Made by a program: the position numbers and the translations under genes
Shown here: piece by piece, positions 9,416 through 20,137 of the stretch
Layout: every line of letters begins with the position of its first letter
Numbering within the stretch: the first letter of the stretch is position 1
The notes under the pieces: generated by a model
The model's database searches: none
Seen by the model: only the letters and a program-made list of their open reading frames with translations
What the model was told of the DNA's origin: nothing
Assembly: GCF_001422735.1 (NCBI RefSeq)
Contig: NZ_LMLZ01000002.1
Span: 1-64,000 of the forward strand
Source: Acidovorax sp. Leaf78
Lineage (GTDB): Bacteria > Pseudomonadota > Gammaproteobacteria > Burkholderiales > Burkholderiaceae_C
Reading direction: 5' to 3'
Length of the DNA stretch: 64,000 bases

Positions 9416-10546
9416 ATGCTGCTGACCCAAGACCAGGAAATGATCCGCGACGCGGTGCGCGACTTTGCCCAGGAACAGATCTGGCCCCACGCCGCCCGCT
9501 GGGACAAAGAGCACCACTTCCCCCACGACGTGCACCAGGGCCTGGCCGCCCTGGGCGCCTACGGCATCTGCGTGCCCGAAGAGTTCGGCGGCGCCAACCT
9601 CGACTACCTCACGCTCGCCCTGGTGCTGGAAGAGATCGCGGCCGGCGACGGCGGCACCAGCACCGCCATCAGCGTGACCAACTGCCCCGTCAACGCCATC
9701 CTGATGCGCTACGGCAACGCCCAGCAAAAGCGCGACTGGCTCACGCCGCTGGCCCGCGGCGAGATGCTGGGCGCCTTCTGCCTGACCGAGCCGCATGTGG
9801 GGTCCGACGCGTCCGCACTGCGGACCACGGCGGTGAAGCAGGGCGATGAATATGTGATCAACGGCGTCAAGCAGTTCATCACCAGCGGCAAGAACGGCCA
9901 TGTGGCCATCGTCATTGCCGTCACCGACAAGGGCGCGGGCAAGAAGGGCATGAGCGCCTTCCTTGTGCCCACCAACGCCCCGGGCTACGTGGTGGCGCGG
10001 CTCGAAGACAAGCTGGGGCAACATTCCAGCGACACCGCGCAGATCAACTTCGACAACTGCCGCATCCCTGCAGAGAACCTCATCGGCGCCGAGGGCGAGG
10101 GCTACAAGATCGCCCTGGGTGCGCTCGAAGGCGGCCGCATCGGCATCGCCGCCCAAAGCGTGGGCATGGCGCGCAGTGCCTTCGACGTGGCGCTCGCGTA
10201 TTCGAAGGAGCGCGAGAGCTTCGGCACCGCCATCTTCAACCACCAGGCGGTGGGTTTCAGGCTGGCCGACTGCGCCACGCAGATCGAGGCCGCCCGCCAG
10301 CTCATCTGGCACGCCGCTGCATTGCGCGACGCCGGCAAGCCCTGCCTGAAAGAAGCCGCCATGGCCAAGCTCTTCGCCAGCGAGATGGCCGAGCGCGTGT
10401 GCAGCGCCGCCATCCAGACCCTGGGCGGCTATGGTGTGGTCAACGACTTTCCGGTGGAGCGCATCTACCGCGACGTGCGCGTGTGCCAGATCTACGAAGG
10501 CACGAGCGACGTGCAGAAGATCATCATCCAGCGCGCGCTGGCGTAG
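9416..10546 (+). CDS. Acyl-CoA dehydrogenase (second, generic type)
   Basis: A 376-residue acyl-CoA dehydrogenase with FCLTEPHVGSDAS, FITSGKNG and a C-terminal TLGGYGVVNDFPVERIYRD. The catalytic glutamate is E361 in IYEGTSDVQ, the usual position for short- and medium-chain enzymes. This differs from the isovaleryl-type gene at 2456, so the two are not functional duplicates. The ATG at 9416 follows CCGGAGACAACCCCCG. Short branched acyl-CoAs or fatty acyl-CoAs are likely substrates. It ends 22 bases from the convergent next gene. Confidence 0.92.
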   Translation: MLLTQDQEMIRDAVRDFAQEQIWPHAARWDKEHHFPHDVHQGLAALGAYGICVPEEFGGANLDYLTLALVLEEIAAGDGGTSTAISVTNCPVNAILMRYGNAQQKRDWLTPLARGEMLGAFCLTEPHVGSDASALRTTAVKQGDEYVINGVKQFITSGKNGHVAIVIAVTDKGAGKKGMSAFLVPTNAPGYVVARLEDKLGQHSSDTAQINFDNCRIPAENLIGAEGEGYKIALGALEGGRIGIAAQSVGMARSAFDVALAYSKERESFGTAIFNHQAVGFRLADCATQIEAARQLIWHAAALRDAGKPCLKEAAMAKLFASEMAERVCSAAIQTLGGYGVVNDFPVERIYRDVRVCQIYEGTSDVQKIIIQRALA

Positions 10547-10568
10547 GCCGTCCTCTTCGGCGGCTTTG

Positions 10569-11756
10569 TCAGGCGGCCTTGCGCAGCTCCCGCTCCAGCA
10601 TGGCCAGGCGCTCGGGCTCTGCGTGGTGGCGGGCCACAGGCTGCACGCCGGCAAACGCCTCTCGCGCCTGCCGTGCGTGCCCTGTCCAAGCCAGCGCCAG
10701 GGCGTAGTCGCAGGTGCACACGGCCAGCGAAGGCCACGCACCGGGCGCCTTGCGCACCAGGCCCAGGAACTGTTCGCACGCGCTGCCCAGGTGCCGCGCC
10801 GCATCGCCGGCAAGCGCCGGGTCGCGCAGCGCCACCATGCCCCGCACCCAGTCGATGAAGGCCTGCCCATGGGGTGGCAGCAGCTCGGGCTTCAGCGCAT
10901 CCAGCAGCCGCGTGGCCTCCTCGGTGTGACCGGCGCGGGCCTCACCCAGCGCCAGGTCCATCTGCAGCGTGGGCTCTCCAGGGCGTTGCGCCAGCAGTTC
11001 GCGCAGGCGTGCGATGAAACCCGGGTGGTCGCCAGTGGCCAGCGGCAGGGTGTAGGTGCGCGCCAAAAAATCGGCGTCGTCCGCAGGCCGCAGTGGGTGG
11101 ATGCGCAGCCGCAAAATGGCAGCCTCCGCGCCTTCGGTGCGTGCCTCGAACCACGCCACGCGCACGGCCGCATCCCAGCCCGGCTGGACGAGGAACTTGT
11201 GCCGCTGCGCGGCGCTGGCCAGCTGCTCTGCCAGCGAGCGCAGGCGCGCCTGGTCTCCGGTGGCGTGCGCATGCAGCACGTTCTGGTACATCCGCTGGAA
11301 CCGGTGCATGTAGGCAAACAACGCAAAGGGCACGAGCAGGGCCGCGACCAGCCCGCCCACCACCCAGGAACTCCAGTCGAACCACACAGCCACTGCGATC
11401 AAGGCCGCGCAGGCGAGCAGCCAGCCCCGGTTGTTGCGCAGCAGCTGGCGCAAGGTCGTCCACACGCCGGGACTTTCCAGGTTCTCGATCTGGTCGCGCG
11501 CGAGTTGGCGCAGGGCTTTCACGTCCAGCGGGCCCATCACATCGTCCAGCATCTCGGTCATGGCCCGCGCATGGAGACTGGACGTGTGCAGCTGGACCTG
11601 GCTCAGGGGCGGCTGCTGCGCCGCGATCGCCTGGAGTGCTTCTTCGGCCGTGGCGGCATGGACGAACCCTTCGGTGGGCTGCCCGCGGACGTCCTGGGCC
11701 TGGTACAGCCAACGGGGCTGGTGGCTTGGTGGTTGGGTGGGTGGGGCTGTGTTCAA
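10569..11756 (-). CDS. Membrane protein with GspF-like N terminus and helical-repeat C-terminal part
   Basis: About 395 residues, function unknown. The N terminus (RWLYQAQDVRGQPTEGFVHA, then ATAEEALQAI) resembles the small N-terminal module of GspF/PilC-type proteins. Two membrane segments follow around residues 120-165 (WLLACAALIAVAVWFDW and VVGGLVAALLVPFALFAY). The remaining roughly 230 residues are alpha-helical and TPR-like (ATRLLDALKPELLPP). No ATG is suitably placed. I chose TTG at 11756 because AGGGAG lies seven bases upstream, but the exact start is uncertain. It is convergent with the acyl-CoA dehydrogenase gene. Confidence 0.7.
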   Translation of the reverse strand: MNTAPPTQPPSHQPRWLYQAQDVRGQPTEGFVHAATAEEALQAIAAQQPPLSQVQLHTSSLHARAMTEMLDDVMGPLDVKALRQLARDQIENLESPGVWTTLRQLLRNNRGWLLACAALIAVAVWFDWSSWVVGGLVAALLVPFALFAYMHRFQRMYQNVLHAHATGDQARLRSLAEQLASAAQRHKFLVQPGWDAAVRVAWFEARTEGAEAAILRLRIHPLRPADDADFLARTYTLPLATGDHPGFIARLRELLAQRPGEPTLQMDLALGEARAGHTEEATRLLDALKPELLPPHGQAFIDWVRGMVALRDPALAGDAARHLGSACEQFLGLVRKAPGAWPSLAVCTCDYALALAWTGHARQAREAFAGVQPVARHHAEPERLAMLERELRKAA

Positions 11757-12020
11757 CGCGCGACTCCCTAGGCGCCGACATGGCGGTTCGTGCGGGGCCT
11801 CACTGTGCAGGATTTGCGGCTGCGCATCGCTGTGCGCCGGACAGTCGGGCTTTAGCCCTTGACGGCCGGCACAGGGCTTTGTGGCATGGGAGCGTCCAGC
11901 CAGTGTCCCGGCCCGGCACGCGGTTCTTCCATACTGCAGGCCCCGCCCCGCCACGGCGACAGCCCCGACTGCCGGAAGCCAGAGCCATGACTCTGGCCGA
12001 TAGCCCCCTCGGGCAGCGGT

Positions 12021-12500
12021 TCAGTCCTGGGAGTCCCGCCGCCGCAGCACCACCGTGATCTGCCCATTGGTCTCGATGGTGGCGCGCTCCACCTCGTGCA
12101 CATGCAGGCAGCCCCCAGCGCGCAGGGCTGCTTCCAGGTCCTCGGCCGAGAGCAGCTCCTTGTGCATCAGCGTCTCATTCACTTGGCCGTTGCGCACCAG
12201 CACCTGGGGCGTGCCGTCGATCAGGCGCTCCAACCATCGGACGCGAAAGGTCATCTGCGCCAGCACCACATGGCAGGCAATGAGCGTGGTGGCGGACACC
12301 AGCCCGCCCACCAGCGAGTTGTCGCCCGCGTTCATCGAGTTCTGCACCGCGTTCGACAGGATGAGCAGCAGCACCAGGTCGAAGGGCGCGAACTGGCCCG
12401 TCTGCCGCTTGCCGGTCAGTCGCAGGAAGATCAGCAAAAACACATACACCACCACCCCGCGCAGCACGAACTCCCACCAAGGCACGCTTGTTGTCCACAT
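12021..12500 (-). CDS. DUF421 (YetF/YcaP-type) membrane protein
   Basis: A 159-residue DUF421 protein. Hydrophobic segments at residues 12-30 and 45-62, and about 70-90, form the membrane part. The conserved signatures RLTGKRQTGQ, FDLVLLLILSNAVQNSM and a C-terminal soluble domain (DGTPQVLVRNGQ, ending in IETNGQITVVLRR) identify the family. The ATG at 12500 has AAGGAGTGAGGCC just upstream. The biochemical function of the family is not established. It stands alone, with about 264 bases of non-coding DNA on its 3' side. Confidence 0.85.
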   Translation of the reverse strand: MWTTSVPWWEFVLRGVVVYVFLLIFLRLTGKRQTGQFAPFDLVLLLILSNAVQNSMNAGDNSLVGGLVSATTLIACHVVLAQMTFRVRWLERLIDGTPQVLVRNGQVNETLMHKELLSAEDLEAALRAGGCLHVHEVERATIETNGQITVVLRRRDSQD

Positions 12501-12670
12501 GGCCTCACTCCTTATTGCAGTTGCCGCCAGATCGTAAACAGGTTCGCCACAGCGCGCGTAGGTGAAAATCGGCTTTGGCGACACGTGTCCGCCAGAGCGA
12601 GCGCGCCACACCACCGTGGGTGCCGCCGCCCGGCGCACCGCCACCCCCTTCATCCTGAAAGAACCTTCAC

Positions 12671-13378
12671 ATGCTGCGTCGCCAGTTTCACCATGCCACC
12701 GCGGCCACCCTGGGCGGGCTCCTGCTGCTGGCCGCCCACCAGCGCGCGCTGGCCCTGTCGCTGAGCGACCTCACCAGCGCCGATGCGTCCAGCGGCCTCA
12801 AGGCTGCGCTCGGGCAGGGCGCCCAGGCTGCCGTGGCACTGCTGGGCCGGCCCGACGGCTTCCTGGGCAACCCCCAGGTGCGTATCAGCTTGCCGGGCTA
12901 CTTGGCCGATGCCGCCAAGGTCATGAAGTCCCTGGGCCAGGGCAAGCGCATCGACGAGCTCGTCACTTCCATCAACCGCGCCGCCGAGGCCGCCGTGCCC
13001 ATGGGCAAGGACCTGCTGGTGGGCGCGGTGCAGAACATGACGGTGACCGATGCCAAGAACATCCTCACCGGCGGCAGCACCTCGGTCACGATGTTCTTTG
13101 CCGACAAGACGCGCGCTCCGCTGGGCGAGCGCTTCTTGCCCGTGGTGAACCAGGCCACCGAAAAGGTTGGCCTCACGCAGAAGTACAACGCGTTCGCGGG
13201 CAAGGCCGCGGGCTTCGGCCTGCTCAAGCCCGAGGAGTCCAACCTCGCGCAGTACGTGACCGGCAAGACGCTCGACGGCCTGTACTTCATGATCGGCGAA
13301 GAAGAGCGCCGCATCCGCCAGGACCCGGCCAGTGCCGGCAGCGCCATCGCCAAGAAGGTGTTCGGCGCACTGAAGTGA
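12671..13378 (+). CDS. DUF4197 family exported protein
   Basis: A 235-residue protein with an N-terminal signal-like sequence ([22 protein letters not shown]), followed by a mature domain starting [19 protein letters not shown]. The LSLSDLT...GLKAAL start, [21 protein letters not shown] and the C-terminal [19 protein letters not shown] are typical of DUF4197. It is probably periplasmic. No catalytic motif is apparent and no function is assigned to the family as far as I know. Confidence 0.85.
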   Translation: MLRRQFHHATAATLGGLLLLAAHQRALALSLSDLTSADASSGLKAALGQGAQAAVALLGRPDGFLGNPQVRISLPGYLADAAKVMKSLGQGKRIDELVTSINRAAEAAVPMGKDLLVGAVQNMTVTDAKNILTGGSTSVTMFFADKTRAPLGERFLPVVNQATEKVGLTQKYNAFAGKAAGFGLLKPEESNLAQYVTGKTLDGLYFMIGEEERRIRQDPASAGSAIAKKVFGALK

Positions 13379-13403
13379 CGCCCCGCCACGGCGCAGCCAT
13401 CCC

Positions 13404-13835
13404 ATGCCTTTGAAGAACACCGACCCCTGCCTCTGCGGGCGCACCCAGGCCACGCCTGGCCAGGGCGCCAGGGCGGCGGCCTTGCCGTATGCCCACTGCT
13501 GCGGACGCTACCTCGACCACTGGGACGCCGCCACCGCGCCCGACGCCGAGAGCCTCATGCGGTCGCGCTACACCGCTTTCGTCCTGGAGCGTGGCGACTA
13601 CCTGCAGGCCACATGGCATGCCAGCACCCGCCCGGCCACGATGGATTTCGAGCCCGGCACGAAGTGGCTGGGCCTGGACGTGCGCAGCCACCGCACCACC
13701 GGCGGCGACCGCGCTGAGGTGGAGTTCGTCGCCCGCTACCGCATCCGTGGCCGCGCCGTGCGCCTGCACGAGACCAGCCGCTTTGTGCGCGAGCAGGGCC
13801 GGTGGTTCTATGTGGATGGGGATGTTTCTCCATGA
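13404..13835 (+). CDS. YchJ family (UPF0225) protein with SEC-C-like zinc motif
   Basis: A 143-residue UPF0225/YchJ-type protein. The zinc-binding cysteines appear as DPCLCG near the N terminus and HCCGRYL about 25 residues later. Signature segments include [18 protein letters not shown] and a core ending in [15 protein letters not shown]. It is compact and cytosolic, 25 bases behind the DUF4197 gene. The family is thought to bind metal or act around nucleic acids/ribosomes, but the role is not established. Confidence 0.87.
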   Translation: MPLKNTDPCLCGRTQATPGQGARAAALPYAHCCGRYLDHWDAATAPDAESLMRSRYTAFVLERGDYLQATWHASTRPATMDFEPGTKWLGLDVRSHRTTGGDRAEVEFVARYRIRGRAVRLHETSRFVREQGRWFYVDGDVSP

Positions 13836-13909
13836 GTGCATTGCCGCTGTAGCCACTACGCTTGCACGCCCAGTGCGGCGATGCCTGCGGGGACGTTCAT
13901 TCGCCTCAT

Positions 13910-13962
13910 TTTTAAGTCAAAACAACCTCTACCGCTTGATAGGCAAGCGCAAGCAGCTATGA
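13910..13962 (-). repeat. Palindromic repeat family A, copy 2 (reverse orientation)
   Basis: CCTCTACCGCTTGATAGGC followed by AAGCGCAAGCAGCTAT is the reverse complement of the family A core seen at 58497-58556. Its last bases supply the start codon of the HAD gene at 13959. Confidence 0.85.
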
Positions 13963-14612
13963 AATTTGAAGCGATCCTTTTCGACTGCGACGGCGTCCTG
14001 GTCGACAGCGAGCCCATCACCAACGGCGTGCTGCGCGACATGCTGGCCGAGGCTGGCTGGGCGCTGACGTCCGAGGAGTGCATGCGCATCTTCATCGGCA
14101 AGACGGTGCGCAGCGAAGCCGCCCGCATCGAGGCGCACACCGGGCGGCCGCTCACCAATGCGTGGATGGCCGACTTCTATGCCCGGCGCAACACCGAGCT
14201 GAACCTGCGCCTTACCGCCATCGAGCACATCCACGGCACCATCGAGCGGGTGCATGCGCACCACGGCGGGCGCATTGCCTGTGCGTCGGGGGCCGACCGG
14301 CACAAGGTGGAGCTGCAGCTGGCCAAGGTGGGGCTCACGCCGTACTTCGAAGGCCGCATCTTCAGCGGCCACGAAATGCCGCGCACCAAGCCCGCGCCGG
14401 ACGTGTACCTGGCGGCAGCGGCTGCCCTGCAGACCGATCCCCTGCGCTGTGCGGTGGTGGAAGACACGGTCACCGGAGTGACGGCGGGCGTGGCTGCGGG
14501 CGCCACAGTGTTTGCCTACGCGCCGCTGGACGATGGCGAGGCCCTGCTGGCCGCGGGCGCCACGCAGGTGTTTCGCAGCATGGCCGATTTGCCAGCGCTG
14601 CTGGGTTGCTGA
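13959..14612 (+). CDS. HAD-superfamily phosphatase (beta-phosphoglucomutase-like)
   Basis: A 217-residue HAD hydrolase. Motif I is FDCDGVLVD (nucleophile D9, acid D11), motif II is the serine of ACASGAD, the motif III lysine is in RTKPAPDVY, and motif IV is VVEDTVTG. The alpha-helical cap matches the beta-phosphoglucomutase/phosphoglycolate phosphatase branch. The ATG at 13959 sits at the very end of a family A palindromic repeat, and no clear Shine-Dalgarno is present, so repeat DNA forms the whole immediate leader. The substrate cannot be read from sequence. Confidence 0.88.
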   Translation: MKFEAILFDCDGVLVDSEPITNGVLRDMLAEAGWALTSEECMRIFIGKTVRSEAARIEAHTGRPLTNAWMADFYARRNTELNLRLTAIEHIHGTIERVHAHHGGRIACASGADRHKVELQLAKVGLTPYFEGRIFSGHEMPRTKPAPDVYLAAAAALQTDPLRCAVVEDTVTGVTAGVAAGATVFAYAPLDDGEALLAAGATQVFRSMADLPALLGC

Positions 14613-14636
14613 ATTTCCCACCCCACAGGACGCACC

Positions 14637-16088
14637 ATGACCCAGCCCATGCCCCCGCACAGCAGCCACCACTTGCCGCGGTGGCTGCGGCGCTGCGCTG
14701 CATTCGCCGCATTGGGCGTGCTCATGGGCTGCTCGTCGGTGCGCCCCTGGATCAACCAGCCGCTGCCGCCCGAGGACCAGAACATCCCGGTGCGCAAGTC
14801 CGAGCGCGATCCGACCATCCTCGTGGCCGTCACGCTCTCGGGCGGCGGTGCGCGTGCAGCTGCCTTCGGCTTTGGTGTGCTGACGGAGATGCAGCAGACC
14901 CGCTTCCAGTGGAACGGCCGGGACACCACCCTGCTCGATGCCACCGACGTGGTGAGCGGCGTCTCGGGCGGCAGCATCGTGGCGGCGTACTTCGCGGCGC
15001 ATGGCATCGACGGGCTGCCGCGCTTCGAGCACGACTTCCTGCGCCAGAACTTCCAGAACAGCCTCATCACCCAGGCCCTGCGCCCCGGCAACCTGGTGGA
15101 CCTGACCTCGCCCTGGCTGGGCCGCACGCACCTGCTGGCGCGGCGGCTCGACGACCTGTATGGCGGGCTGACCTTCGGCGATGTGGAGCGGCGCCCGCGC
15201 CACCCGCAGCTGTTCATCACCGCCACCGACATGTCGCTGGGCACGGGCTTCGAGTTCACCTGGGAGCAGTTCTCGCTGATCTGCTCAGACCTGCGCAAGG
15301 TGCCGCTGTCGTTTGCGGTGGCGTCCTCGTCGGCCGTGCCATTGCTGCTCAGCCCCATGACGCTCAAGAACTACGCAGACCAGTGTCCGGCGCACCGCGC
15401 GGCGTCCACGGTGGGGGCGCGCGCCGCCGCGGGCGACTACCGCGCCCGGCTGTACCGCGCCCACGAGCTGAGCTACACCGACGCGCAGCGCAAGCCGTAC
15501 ATCCATTTGGTCGATGGCGGCCTGGCCGACAATCTGGGCGTGCAGCGCCTGCTGGACCGGGCCCTGGCCGGCGGCGGCCTGCGCCAGACCTTCAGCGAGG
15601 TGGGCATACCGCCCGCCACCATCCGCAAGCTGGTGTTGATCACCGTGAACGCCGAGCGCGATCCGTCGGTCAACATCGACATGAGCGACCAGGTGCCCAA
15701 CATGGCGCAGGTGGTGGACTCGCTGCTCTTTGGCACCGGGGCACGCGCCACGCGGGAGACGCAGGAGTTCTTGCGCGACATCACCCGCCAGTGGCGCCAG
15801 TCGCTGGCCGAAGGCTCCAAGGGCGATAGCGATGCGTTCGCGCCCGATGCGGAGATCCATGTCATCCCCGTGAACCTGCGCGACGCACCGGACGATGTGG
15901 CGCGCCGCCGCCTGTTGCAGGTGCCCACGGCGTTCTCGATTGCGCACGAAGAGGTCACGGATTTGATCGAGGCGGGCGGCAGTGTGCTGCGGCATTCGCC
16001 GGAGTTTCGGGCGCTGGTGCAGTCGCTGCTGCGCAGTGCACCGCAGCCATCTTCCCCATCGGCCCAGCCGCTGCCGTCGTCGCAGTAA
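14637..16088 (+). CDS. Patatin-like phospholipase lipoprotein
   Basis: A 483-residue patatin-family lipid hydrolase. It has the oxyanion loop SGGGARA (68-74), the nucleophile S110 in GVSGGS and the catalytic D293 in VDGGLADN. The N terminus has positively charged residues, a hydrophobic stretch and a lipobox LMGC, so it is probably an outer- or inner-membrane-anchored lipoprotein acting in the periplasm. The start ATG (14637) is close behind the HAD gene stop, with weak AGGACG upstream. The function is probably phospholipid or lysophospholipid turnover; the natural substrate is unknown. Confidence 0.88.
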   Translation: MTQPMPPHSSHHLPRWLRRCAAFAALGVLMGCSSVRPWINQPLPPEDQNIPVRKSERDPTILVAVTLSGGGARAAAFGFGVLTEMQQTRFQWNGRDTTLLDATDVVSGVSGGSIVAAYFAAHGIDGLPRFEHDFLRQNFQNSLITQALRPGNLVDLTSPWLGRTHLLARRLDDLYGGLTFGDVERRPRHPQLFITATDMSLGTGFEFTWEQFSLICSDLRKVPLSFAVASSSAVPLLLSPMTLKNYADQCPAHRAASTVGARAAAGDYRARLYRAHELSYTDAQRKPYIHLVDGGLADNLGVQRLLDRALAGGGLRQTFSEVGIPPATIRKLVLITVNAERDPSVNIDMSDQVPNMAQVVDSLLFGTGARATRETQEFLRDITRQWRQSLAEGSKGDSDAFAPDAEIHVIPVNLRDAPDDVARRRLLQVPTAFSIAHEEVTDLIEAGGSVLRHSPEFRALVQSLLRSAPQPSSPSAQPLPSSQ

Positions 16089-16160
16089 CGGGCGTTGGCC
16101 TGTATCCGTGGGCGTAGCGCCGCCCACCTCATAGCGCGGGCGGGCCTTGTCAGCGGTGCA

Positions 16161-16841
16161 TCAAGGCCGCGTGTCGGGTGCCGGGGTCGTAGGCACGTCC
16201 TGGTCCTCGGCCGCCTCGATCTGCGCGGCGTGGGCCCGCTGGTAGCCCGGGCGTTCCTGCAGCCGCTGCCAATAGGACTGGGTGGCCTCGCCGAACTGCG
16301 GCTCCAGGCCCAGATGATCGGCCAGCAGCAGTGCATAGCCCACGGACACGTCGGCTGCGGTAAAGCGGCCTGCGCACAAGTAGTCCTGGCGGGCGACGGC
16401 GGCCTCTACCGCCCGCAGGCGGGCCAGGAACCAGCGGCTGTAGTCCTCCACCACCTGGGGTTGCTTGCGGTCCGCGGGCTCGAAGCGGCCATAGCGCAGC
16501 ACCAGTGTCTGCGGAAAGGTGAGCGTGGCCTCGCCCAGGTGCAGCCAGTTCAGGTAGGCGCCAAACGCCGGGTCTGCGGGGCGCACCTCCAGCCCCGCAT
16601 CGGGGTGCGCAGCGGCCAGGTACTGGCAGATGGCGGCCGACTCGGTCATGCGCACCTGGCGCTGGCCCTCGCCCTGCACCAGCAGGGGCACGGTGCCCAG
16701 CGGGTTCTCTTCCAGAAACCAGCGCGCCTTGGCGCGCGGCGGGAACGGCATCATGTGCAGCGTGTACGGCAGGCGCAACTCTTCGAGCATCCACAAGGGG
16801 CGAAAAGACCGGGCGCTGACGCAGTGGTAGAGATGGATCAT
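16161..16841 (-). CDS. Glutathione S-transferase family protein
   Basis: A 226-residue GST. The N-terminal thioredoxin-like domain (MIHLYHCVSARSFRPLWMLEE) contains the beta-alpha-beta fold, the cis-proline VPLLV and the MTESAAICQYLA glutathione-contact motif. The C-terminal all-helical domain includes FTAADVSVGYALLLADHL. The start at 16841 places the first beta strand at the N terminus; a longer upstream frame adds low-quality sequence. It is convergent with the patatin gene. The substrate cannot be predicted. Confidence 0.88.
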   Translation of the reverse strand: MIHLYHCVSARSFRPLWMLEELRLPYTLHMMPFPPRAKARWFLEENPLGTVPLLVQGEGQRQVRMTESAAICQYLAAAHPDAGLEVRPADPAFGAYLNWLHLGEATLTFPQTLVLRYGRFEPADRKQPQVVEDYSRWFLARLRAVEAAVARQDYLCAGRFTAADVSVGYALLLADHLGLEPQFGEATQSYWQRLQERPGYQRAHAAQIEAAEDQDVPTTPAPDTRP

Positions 16842-16985
16842 GGGCAGGGCGGGCCCGCCGGGGCGGCAGGCAGTGGTCGGGCGAACAAGTGGACTGCAGT
16901 TTAGTGGCGCACCGCCGCCAGGGCTGTCGGACAGGTGCCACGCAGGGTGCACATCATGCCGAGCACCGCGTCCGCCCAACTGGTG

Positions 16986-18068
16986 TCAGGCATCGCGGGA
17001 CTGCCGGCGAAACTCCGCGGGCGAGTGCCCCGTCCAGCTGCGGAACGCGCGGATGAAGCTCTTTTCGTTGACGAAGCCCGCCGCCTCGGCCACTTGCTTG
17101 ATGGGGCGGTCGGTGCGGTGCAGCAGGTCCACCGCGCGGCTTTGGCGCACCTCGTCCTTCAGGCCCTGCAGCGTGGCGCCTTCTTCCTTGAGCTGGCGGT
17201 GCAGGGTGCGCGGCGACACGTGCAGCAGCGCGGCCAGCGACTCGGCACTGTGCTGTGCCAGCGCGGGCGCGGCGTGCCCTGCCACTGTGGCGCCCAGCAG
17301 TTGCCGCACGCGCTGCACCAGCAGGCGGTCGCGCCGGTACTGCAGCACCGTGAGCGGCAGCGCGTGCTGCAGCATCTGCCGCAACGCGGACTCGTCGCGC
17401 CGCAGCGGCAGGCTCAAGTAGCGCGCATCGAAGTGGATCGCCGTCTGCGCCGCGCCAAAGGCCACCGGGCCGCGGAACAGCACCGCATAGGCATCGGCAT
17501 GCGGCGGCGCGGCAAAGGCAAACTCCGCCGCGGTCAGCGGTATGCGCGAGTCCACCAGCCAGCAGGCCAGTCCGTGCGCATTGCGCAGCACCGACACCAG
17601 GCAGAACTCGCGCAGCGCACCCAGGTCGCGCGCCTCGGTGATGCGCAGCGTGGCGGTGTCGCCCTCGGTGGTCAGGTGCAGTGCGATGTCGTCCGCCAGC
17701 AGGCCGTGGTGCCGGCACCAGCGCGCCAACGCCACGCCCAGGTGCGGCGAGCTGATCGATGCGCGTGCCAGCATGCCGTAGCTGCCCCAGGGCAGGCGGC
17801 GGCTGAACCAGCCCAGGGCCTCGTCGTCCAGCTCCTGCATGGCGGCGTCCGAGATGCGCTCCATCTGCCAGGCCGTGATGCGCGCCTGGTCGTCGTGCAG
17901 CAGCTGCGGCGCAATCTGTGCCTGCGCCAGGGCCTGGTCGGGGCGCAGGCCGCGCTGCTCGTACGCCAGTACGATGGCCCGTACGAACGCGATCGGCGTG
18001 ACCGCTGGGGCGGCGGTGGGGGGCAAGGCCTGCCAGGCGGGCTCAGGGGTCGGTGCAAGGGATTTCAC
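16986..18068 (-). CDS. AraC-family transcriptional regulator
   Basis: A 360-residue AraC/XylS regulator of the type with an N-terminal Arabinose_bd-like domain ([17 protein letters not shown]), found near lipid and fatty-acid genes. The C-terminal double HTH carries [20 protein letters not shown] and a second helix pair ending in [19 protein letters not shown]. It is divergent from the acyl-CoA synthetase gene (18233) with about 165 bases between, so it may regulate that gene, which is inference. Confidence 0.87.
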   Translation of the reverse strand: MKSLAPTPEPAWQALPPTAAPAVTPIAFVRAIVLAYEQRGLRPDQALAQAQIAPQLLHDDQARITAWQMERISDAAMQELDDEALGWFSRRLPWGSYGMLARASISSPHLGVALARWCRHHGLLADDIALHLTTEGDTATLRITEARDLGALREFCLVSVLRNAHGLACWLVDSRIPLTAAEFAFAAPPHADAYAVLFRGPVAFGAAQTAIHFDARYLSLPLRRDESALRQMLQHALPLTVLQYRRDRLLVQRVRQLLGATVAGHAAPALAQHSAESLAALLHVSPRTLHRQLKEEGATLQGLKDEVRQSRAVDLLHRTDRPIKQVAEAAGFVNEKSFIRAFRSWTGHSPAEFRRQSRDA

Positions 18069-18232
18069 GCGGGCCAGTGTGCCCCAGGCGTGGCACGATT
18101 TGCAACCATTGTGGCAACCCGGGGCGGGTTGGCGCTTCTATGCTTACGGATCGCAGCCCGGTCCACGGGCGCCACCGCCTGCCGCCGCTTGTCGCCACAT
18201 GGACCGCGCAGGCCCCGCAAGGAGACACAAGG

Positions 18233-19969
<1,737 letters not shown>

Positions 19970-19977
19970 ACCTATGA

Positions 19978-20066
19978 CCCCCCTGAGCCGCTTCGCGCCT
20001 TCCCCCGAGGGGGACGCCGCCCCTGGCCCGGCAAAGCCGGTTCCACGGCGGCACGCGCATGGCCTG
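19978..20066 (+). repeat. Intergenic repeat family C, copy 1
   Basis: CCCCCCTGAGCCGCTTCGCG, then CCTTCCCCCGAGGGGGACGC and a CCGGCAAAGCCGG hairpin. It matches copies at 51943 and 61245 and lies between the acyl-CoA synthetase and liuB genes. Confidence 0.8.
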
Positions 20067-20137
20067 CTCCGCGGCCTTCAGTGCCACCGGCCAGCCGGTG
20101 GCACCACACCACCCATACGACATTCGACGGAGCCTGC

